From assembly GCF_003417065.2 (NCBI RefSeq), contig NZ_QVLT01000006.1:62001-126000 (forward strand): a DNA stretch of 64,000 nucleotides, given 5' to 3'. Within the stretch, counting starts at the first letter, position 1. Every line of letters starts with the position of its first letter. This document shows, in pieces, positions 59,264 to 64,000 of the stretch. The position numbers and the translations under genes are program-made. Origin of the DNA: Hymenobacter lapidiphilus (GTDB lineage: Bacteria; Bacteroidota; Bacteroidia; Cytophagales; Hymenobacteraceae). The notes under the pieces were generated by a model. It did no database searches and was not told the DNA's origin. It saw only the letters and a program-made list of their open reading frames with translations.

Positions 59264-61879
59264 ATGACTACTCTTCCCCGCCCAACGCCCGCGCCGCTGT
59301 GGCGCCGGGTGCTGCCGCACCTGCTGGCCGTACTATTTTTCCTGGCGCTGGCCAGCGTGTATTTCGCCCCGATTCTGTTCGAGGACAAAACGTTGGCCCA
59401 GCACGATATCGTGCAGTTCAACGGCGGGGCCCGCGAGGCGGCCCAGTTCCGCGAGGCCACCGGCGAGGAGGCGCTCTGGACCAATTCCATGTTCTCGGGC
59501 ATGCCCACCTACCTTATCAGCACCCGCTTCCCGGGCGATTTGAGCATCTACCTGCACAAACTGTTCACGCTCGATTTGCCGGCCGTGGTAGCCAACCTGT
59601 TTCTGGCGCTGGTGTGCGGCTACGCGCTGGGCCTAGCGCTGGGCCTCTCGCCGCTGCTGAGTGCGGTGGGCGCGGTGGCGCTGGGCTTCACGAGCTACAA
59701 CCTCATCATTCTAGCTGCCGGCCACAACACCAAGAGTCTGGCACTGGCCTACGCGCCGCTGGTGCTGGCGGGCCTGCTCGTCACGTTCCGGCGCAACAAG
59801 TGGTTGGGCATGGCCCTTTTCACGCTGGGGCTGGCCATGAATATCCGCTCCAATCACCTCCAGATAACCTACTACCTGCTGCTGCTAGTACTGGTGTTTG
59901 GGGTAGTGGAGCTGATTTTTGCCTTTAAAGAGAAGCACCTGCCCGAGTTCTTCACGCGCACGGCACTGCTGGCCGTGGGGGCGCTGCTGGCGGCAGGCGT
60001 AAGCTTCGGCCGCCTCTACACCACGCTCGAATACGGCCAGTACAGCATCCGGGGCCGCTCGGAGCTAACCACGCCGCCGCCCGCTTCGCCCGGCCAGCCC
60101 GTGTCGCAGGACCCGGTGGAGGACGGCTCCGGTCTCAACCGCGAGTACGCCTTCAGCTACAGCTACGGCATCGGCGAAACGGCCACGCTGCTGATTCCCA
60201 ACTTTTACGGCGGCGCTTCGCAGATGAAGCTGAGCGAGAATTCGGCCACCGGAAAGGCCCTGGTGGCCGCCGGCGTGCCGCCCGCGCAGCTGACCGATTA
60301 CCTGGCCCAGATGCCCACCTACTGGGGCGACCAGCCCATCACGAGTGGGCCGGTATACGTGGGCGCGGTGGTGTTTTTCCTGTTTGTGCTGGGGCTGATG
60401 GTGGCCGACCGCCGCACCCGCATCTGGCTGCTGGTGGGCACGCTGCTGTCCATCGTGCTGGCCTGGGGCAAGAACTTCGAGACGTTTAACTACCTGATGT
60501 TCGACCTGTTTCCGGGCTACAACAAGTTCCGGGCGGTGAGCATGGCGCTGGTAATTGCCCAGTTGGCCATGCCGGTGCTGGCGGTGCTGGCGCTGGCGCG
60601 GGTCCTGCGCGGCCGCCCCGGCTTCGCACCGGCCCCGGCGGCCGCGCCCATCAGCAGCCACCCTAGTCTGGCTGCGCTGGCCGGCCGGCCCCTTGATGAT
60701 GCCGATACGGCTTACCTGAAAAAGCACGTGCTGCGGGCCCTGGCCATTACGGCCGGGCTGTGCGTGCTGGCTTTTCTGGTGGGTCTGGTTTCCGATTTCG
60801 CGGCCCCCATTGATGCCCAATTGCAGCAGGGCGGTTTCCCCCTCGAAGCCATCCGGGCCGACCGCTCCTCCATGCTGAATGCCGACGTGTTCCGCTCGCT
60901 GCTGTTTATGGCGCTGGCGGCCGGGGTGCTGTGGTTTTTTCTGCAGCGCAAGCTTTCAACCGGTATGGCCGCCGCGCTGGTGGGTTTACTCACGCTGGTT
61001 GACCTATGGGGCGTGGATAAGCGCTACCTCAACGACGGCAACTTCCAGCGCGAAACCGTGGCCGAGCAGTTCGTACAATCGGCCGTGGATGAGCAGATTC
61101 GGCAGGACAAGGACCTGAGTTATCGGGTGCTGAACATGGCCAACCCATTCAACGACGCCCAGACCTCCTACTACCACAAGAGCATCGGCGGTTACCACGG
61201 CGCTAAGCTGCGCCGCTACCAGGATTTGATTGAGCGGCAGATTTCGCCCCAGCTCCAGCGCATCTACACCGAGAACCGGCCCGACGCGGCCCCGGTCCTC
61301 AACATGCTCAACACCCGCTACCTCATCACGCCGCCCGCCGAGAAGCAGCCCGCCCAGGCCATCCGCAACCCCGGCGCACTGGGCAACGCCTGGTACGTGA
61401 GCCAGGTGCAAACCGTGCAGAACCCCGACCAGGAAATCAAGGCCCTGACGACCCTCGACCCCGGCACCACGGCCGTCGTGGACGCCTCGAAGTTTCCGGG
61501 CCTCAAACCCAGCTACGCCGCCGCGGGCTCCACCATTGCCCTCACCAAGTATACCCCCAACGCCCTCACCTACCGCACCACCGCCGTGCAGGATGGCCTG
61601 GTGGTATTCTCAGAAATCTATTACGCCGACGGCTGGCAGGCCTACCTCGACGGCAAGCCCGTGCCGCACCTGCGCGCCGACTACGTACTGCGGGCCCTGC
61701 CAGTGCCGGCCGGTACCCACACCATCGAATTCAAGTTCGAGCCCACCGCCTACGCCCTGGGCAACACGGTGTCACTGGTATCGTCGGTGCTCCTGATTTT
61801 GCTGCTGTTGTGGGCCACTTACTACGCCTTTTGGGGCCAGCCGGCTGCCGAGCAGCAGGGTGAGTTGGCGGTGGGATGA
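59264..61879 (+). CDS. YfhO-family multi-pass membrane protein
   Basis: 871 residues with about twelve hydrophobic segments between residues 15 and 590 and a C-terminal beta-rich domain (about 640-840, ALTYRTTAVQDGLVVFSEIYYADGWQAYLDGKPVPHLRADYVLRALPVPAGTHTIEFKFEP). YfhO proteins have a glycosyltransferase-C-like topology and are implicated in glycosylating lipoteichoic acid in Bacillus; the Bacteroidota role is unknown. N-terminal LAQHDIVQFNGGAREAAQFREATGEEALWTNSMFSGMPTYLIS is a typical first extracytoplasmic loop. Confidence 0.88.
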   Translation: MTTLPRPTPAPLWRRVLPHLLAVLFFLALASVYFAPILFEDKTLAQHDIVQFNGGAREAAQFREATGEEALWTNSMFSGMPTYLISTRFPGDLSIYLHKLFTLDLPAVVANLFLALVCGYALGLALGLSPLLSAVGAVALGFTSYNLIILAAGHNTKSLALAYAPLVLAGLLVTFRRNKWLGMALFTLGLAMNIRSNHLQITYYLLLLVLVFGVVELIFAFKEKHLPEFFTRTALLAVGALLAAGVSFGRLYTTLEYGQYSIRGRSELTTPPPASPGQPVSQDPVEDGSGLNREYAFSYSYGIGETATLLIPNFYGGASQMKLSENSATGKALVAAGVPPAQLTDYLAQMPTYWGDQPITSGPVYVGAVVFFLFVLGLMVADRRTRIWLLVGTLLSIVLAWGKNFETFNYLMFDLFPGYNKFRAVSMALVIAQLAMPVLAVLALARVLRGRPGFAPAPAAAPISSHPSLAALAGRPLDDADTAYLKKHVLRALAITAGLCVLAFLVGLVSDFAAPIDAQLQQGGFPLEAIRADRSSMLNADVFRSLLFMALAAGVLWFFLQRKLSTGMAAALVGLLTLVDLWGVDKRYLNDGNFQRETVAEQFVQSAVDEQIRQDKDLSYRVLNMANPFNDAQTSYYHKSIGGYHGAKLRRYQDLIERQISPQLQRIYTENRPDAAPVLNMLNTRYLITPPAEKQPAQAIRNPGALGNAWYVSQVQTVQNPDQEIKALTTLDPGTTAVVDASKFPGLKPSYAAAGSTIALTKYTPNALTYRTTAVQDGLVVFSEIYYADGWQAYLDGKPVPHLRADYVLRALPVPAGTHTIEFKFEPTAYALGNTVSLVSSVLLILLLLWATYYAFWGQPAAEQQGELAVG

Positions 61880-61901
61880 ATGGTGAATGAGTGAAATACT
61901 T

Positions 61902-61988
61902 TGTCATCCTGAGCGAGCGAAGGACCTATGCAGGAGCTAACATCAGGTGGTAGCCTCTGTATAGGTCTTCGCTTCGCTCAGGATGACA
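61902..61988. repeat. Intergenic palindromic repeat, family A copy 5
   Basis: TGTCATCCTGAGCGAGCGAA... (61902-61929) and ...GCTTCGCTCAGGATGACA (61961-61988) are near-perfect 28-base arms with one or two mismatches. It lies upstream of the PLP-enzyme gene. The longer in-frame ATG at 61928 falls inside it. Confidence 0.85.
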
Positions 61989-62011
61989 GATGTACTGTTA
62001 GCCCTCTCAGT

Positions 62012-62917
62012 GTGAACCCATCATCTGCTGACCTCCCCATCTCACCCCTTGGCGAACACCACGGCGTGCAGTTCCTGTTGGCCCGCGACGAGCTGACGCA
62101 TCCGGAGCTGCCGGGCAATAAGTGGCGCAAGCTGAAGTATAACCTGAGGGAAGCCGACCGGTTGGGGCTGAACACGTTGCTGACGTTTGGCGGGGCCTAC
62201 TCCAACCACCTAGCGGCCGTAGCCGCCGCCGGCCGCCTCACGGGCCGCCGCACCATCGGCTTCGTGCGCGGCGATGAGATGGCTGGCCGGCCGCTCAACC
62301 CCACCCTGGCCCGCGCCCGTGCCGACGGTATGGAGCTGCACTTCCTCGACCGCGAAACCTACCGTCGCAAGCACGAGCCAGCCGTGCTCGCCGCTTTGCT
62401 CCACGACACCGGCCCGGCCTACGTGCTGCCCGAAGGCGGCTCCAACACCCTCGCTTTGCCCGGCTGCGCCGAACTGGCCCGGGAGCTGCTGGCCCGCACC
62501 GATTTTGACGTGCTGGCCGTGGCCTGCGGCACCGGCGGCACGCTGGCCGGCCTGCTCACTGGCCTGAACGGCCAGCGCCAGGCTCTGGGCATATCCGCCC
62601 TCAAAGGCGCCGACTTCCTGCGCGCCGACATCGACCAGCTCACCCAGCAGGCCACCGGCCGCACCTACGCCAACTGGGAGCTGCGCACCGACTACCACGG
62701 CGGCGGCTACGCCCGCCTCACGCCGGAGCTGCGGCAGTTTATTGTTGATTTCCAGCAGCGCCACGCCATCCTTCTCGATCCTATCTACACCGGCAAGCTG
62801 CTGTTCGGGCTGCTGGATTTGGCAGCGAAGGGCCATTTCCGGCGCGGCAGCACGGTGGTAGCCATCCACACCGGCGGGTTGCAGGCCTGGGCTGGGTTTG
62901 GTGGCGAGCCGGGCTGA
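62012..62917 (+). CDS. 1-aminocyclopropane-1-carboxylate deaminase / D-cysteine desulfhydrase family (GTG start)
   Basis: PLP-dependent lyase of 301 residues. GTG at 62012 (protein starts M-N-P-S-S-A-D) is preferred to the ATG at 61928, which lies inside a palindromic repeat. Motifs: LLARDELTHPELPGNKWRKLKYNL with the PLP lysine, TFGGAYSNHLAAVAAAG, LPEGGSN, ACGTGGTLAGLL. I cannot tell ACC deaminase from D-cysteine desulfhydrase by eye. It is unlikely to work with its neighbours. Confidence 0.87.
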   Translation: MNPSSADLPISPLGEHHGVQFLLARDELTHPELPGNKWRKLKYNLREADRLGLNTLLTFGGAYSNHLAAVAAAGRLTGRRTIGFVRGDEMAGRPLNPTLARARADGMELHFLDRETYRRKHEPAVLAALLHDTGPAYVLPEGGSNTLALPGCAELARELLARTDFDVLAVACGTGGTLAGLLTGLNGQRQALGISALKGADFLRADIDQLTQQATGRTYANWELRTDYHGGGYARLTPELRQFIVDFQQRHAILLDPIYTGKLLFGLLDLAAKGHFRRGSTVVAIHTGGLQAWAGFGGEPG

Positions 62918-62933
62918 GTGAGTTTTGATGTAG

Positions 62934-62953
62934 CGCGAAGCTCCGGCTTCGCG
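62934..62953. repeat. Short palindrome, family C
   Basis: CGCGAAGC-TCC-GGCTTCGCG right after the PLP-enzyme gene. The next bases include CGTTGAACGATT, which is also present (inverted) in the loop of repeat B at 51903-51914. Confidence 0.55.
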
Positions 62954-63004
62954 TATCGTTGAACGATTATGGACGGCGCACTATTAGCAACGATGCGCGA
63001 AGCC

Positions 63005-63070
63005 GCAAGCTTCAAGCGGTAAGCTGATGCCCTCCACCAGCAAGGTGTCAGCTTACCGCTTGAAGCTTGC
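63005..63070. repeat. Perfect 23-bp inverted repeat before the DUF4230 gene
   Basis: GCAAGCTTCAAGCGGTAAGC... (63005-63027) and ...GCTTACCGCTTGAAGCTTGC (63048-63070) pair without mismatch over 23 bases, with a 20-base loop. The long in-frame ATG at 63027 lies in it and is rejected as a start. Confidence 0.85.
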
Positions 63071-63134
63071 AGCCAGTTCGCCGTCAAACGGGTTTCGCAC
63101 GTATCATACCCAAACTCAATCACTCCTTCCGACG

Positions 63135-63764
63135 ATGCCCCAACTACTGCGCCGCCTACTGCCACTGCTGTTTCTGGTAGGACTGGGGTGGTTTCTCTGG
63201 ACTAAAGTGCGCCCCGCGCTGGCCGATTTTGAGAATCCGCTCGACCCCAGGCCCCGCGTAACCGTCACCCACAACACGGTGCTGCAGAAGGTGGAGGCGC
63301 TGGGCCGCATGGAGCTGGTACGCTACGAGTTCCGCGATGTGGTGGAGTATAAGAAGAGCACCTACCGCTTCCTGCCCGATGCCAAAGTGGCCCTCATTGT
63401 GGCCGGCAACGCCATCGGCTGCCTCGATTTGCGCAAGCTGCGGCCCCAGGATGTCGTGCTCGAAGGCGACTCGATAGTGCGCGTGGCCCTGCCGGCACCC
63501 GAGCTCTGCGTCTGGCAGATTGACCACGCCAAGAGCAAAGTATACAGCATCGAAAACGGGTTTTTTCAGGATGCCGAACTGGTGGATGCGGGCTACAAGT
63601 ACGCCGAGCAGAACGTGCGCCGCGCCGCCCTCGATTCCGGCATCCTGGCCCAGACCGAGCAGAATGCCCAGCAGATTCTGCGGCCCATGCTCGAAACCAT
63701 GACCGACCGCCGCGTTATCCTGAGCCGGCAGATGCAGAACCCGACGGTGCCAGCAAAACGGTAG
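63135..63764 (+). CDS. DUF4230-domain protein
   Basis: 209 residues from MPQLLRRLLPLLFLVGLGWFLWTKVRP, a membrane anchor. The DUF4230 domain follows: THNTVLQKVEALGRMELVRYEFRDVVEYKK, DAKVALIVAGNAIGCLDLRKLRPQDVVLEGDSIVRVALPAPEL, and C-terminal helices with DAGYKYAEQNVRRAALDSGILAQTEQNAQQILRPMLE. These proteins are found in many bacteria; no function is established. Confidence 0.85.
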   Translation: MPQLLRRLLPLLFLVGLGWFLWTKVRPALADFENPLDPRPRVTVTHNTVLQKVEALGRMELVRYEFRDVVEYKKSTYRFLPDAKVALIVAGNAIGCLDLRKLRPQDVVLEGDSIVRVALPAPELCVWQIDHAKSKVYSIENGFFQDAELVDAGYKYAEQNVRRAALDSGILAQTEQNAQQILRPMLETMTDRRVILSRQMQNPTVPAKR

Positions 63765-63848
63765 GCCTATTTATTTGGGCATTGCCGTAGAGAAGCACGC
63801 GGTAAATTGGCCGCTCACAATCTACTTAACCCTTGAGTTGCTGATTGT

Positions 63849-64000
63849 ATGAACTCAGATAAAGCGCTCGAATTGCTACTACTACACAGTTCCACCCAGT
63901 CCAACCCACCTGACGACCGTTGGACTACCGGCTTTCTGGGGATGCTTCGGCCGTATAAGGGTTTGATAGAGCATAATTTTCACGAAGTTATGTTGGCGCT
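63849..64000 (+). CDS. Start of an unidentified gene, cut by the window edge
   Basis: An open frame starts at ATG 63849 and runs to the last base without a stop. Its 50 visible residues (MNSDKALELLLLHSSTQSNP, then DDRWTTGFLGMLRPYKGL and EHNFHEVMLA) look like real protein with codon use like the surroundings. I recognise no family. An 84-base gap separates it from the DUF4230 gene. Confidence 0.6.
   Translation, partial: MNSDKALELLLLHSSTQSNPPDDRWTTGFLGMLRPYKGLIEHNFHEVMLA

Overview
The window looks like a chromosomal segment of a high-GC member of the Bacteroidota, most likely Hymenobacter or a close relative in the Cytophagales. This rests on several markers seen together: a fused MurF-alanine racemase; an ExbB-ExbD-ExbD-TonB-TonB cluster followed by a PstS-like lipoprotein and a TPR protein; the NadK-DUF6089-UppS-BamA-OmpH-OmpH order; a YfhO-family protein; and promoter elements of the TAnnTTTG type used by Bacteroidota sigma factors. 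I see no rRNA, tRNA, CRISPR array, insertion sequence or prophage. No gap between genes exceeds 300 bases.

Layout. Bases 1-7100, minus strand, hold fatty-acid catabolism: a thiolase cut by the left edge, a hydroxyacyl-CoA dehydrogenase/enoyl-CoA hydratase, a MarR regulator, a lipoprotein and a long-chain acyl-CoA ligase. Bases 7200-10730 hold a frameshifted formimidoylglutamase-like gene, a small cytochrome-b5-like protein, MurQ and two proteins of unknown role. Bases 10900-14550 hold the GTPases Der and Era and the ferrochelatase. Bases 14690-22010 hold a PRC-barrel protein, membrane proteins (DUF2157), a cysteine desulfurase, GlmM and MazG. Bases 22288-29383 are a plus-strand Ton energy-transduction block. 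Bases 29477-41446 are a long minus-strand envelope block: RluD, two OmpH/Skp chaperones, BamA, UppS, two DUF6089/PorG-like proteins, NadK, a second Omp85-type protein, a CBS protein and an alpha/beta hydrolase. Bases 41452-44385 hold TrpG/PabA, CvpA, YqeY and a membrane protein. Bases 44457-51858, plus strand, hold PdxJ, the selenium tRNA-modification pair MnmH and SelD, a PH-like membrane protein, a TPR histidine kinase, another hydrolase and an RsmI-like methylase. Bases 51951-64000 hold FeoAB, a carboxypeptidase-regulatory-domain protein, an OmpA-type lipoprotein, MurF-Alr, a YfhO-family protein, an ACC-deaminase-like PLP enzyme, a DUF4230 protein and a gene start cut by the right edge.

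How the parts fit together. Most genes serve envelope building (MurQ, GlmM, MurF-Alr, UppS, BamA, OmpH), energised outer-membrane transport (ExbBD/TonB) and core housekeeping. The least expected signal lies between the genes. At least five copies of one long palindromic repeat family, and members of several others, sit in intergenic spaces. Some abut or overlap stop codons and some form near-perfect stems of 23-43 bp. A second signal is a set of three genes whose TAnnTTTG box lies only 4-6 bases before the start codon, which predicts leaderless mRNAs. I did not find a convincing new multi-gene system; the coding content is mostly ordinary core genome.
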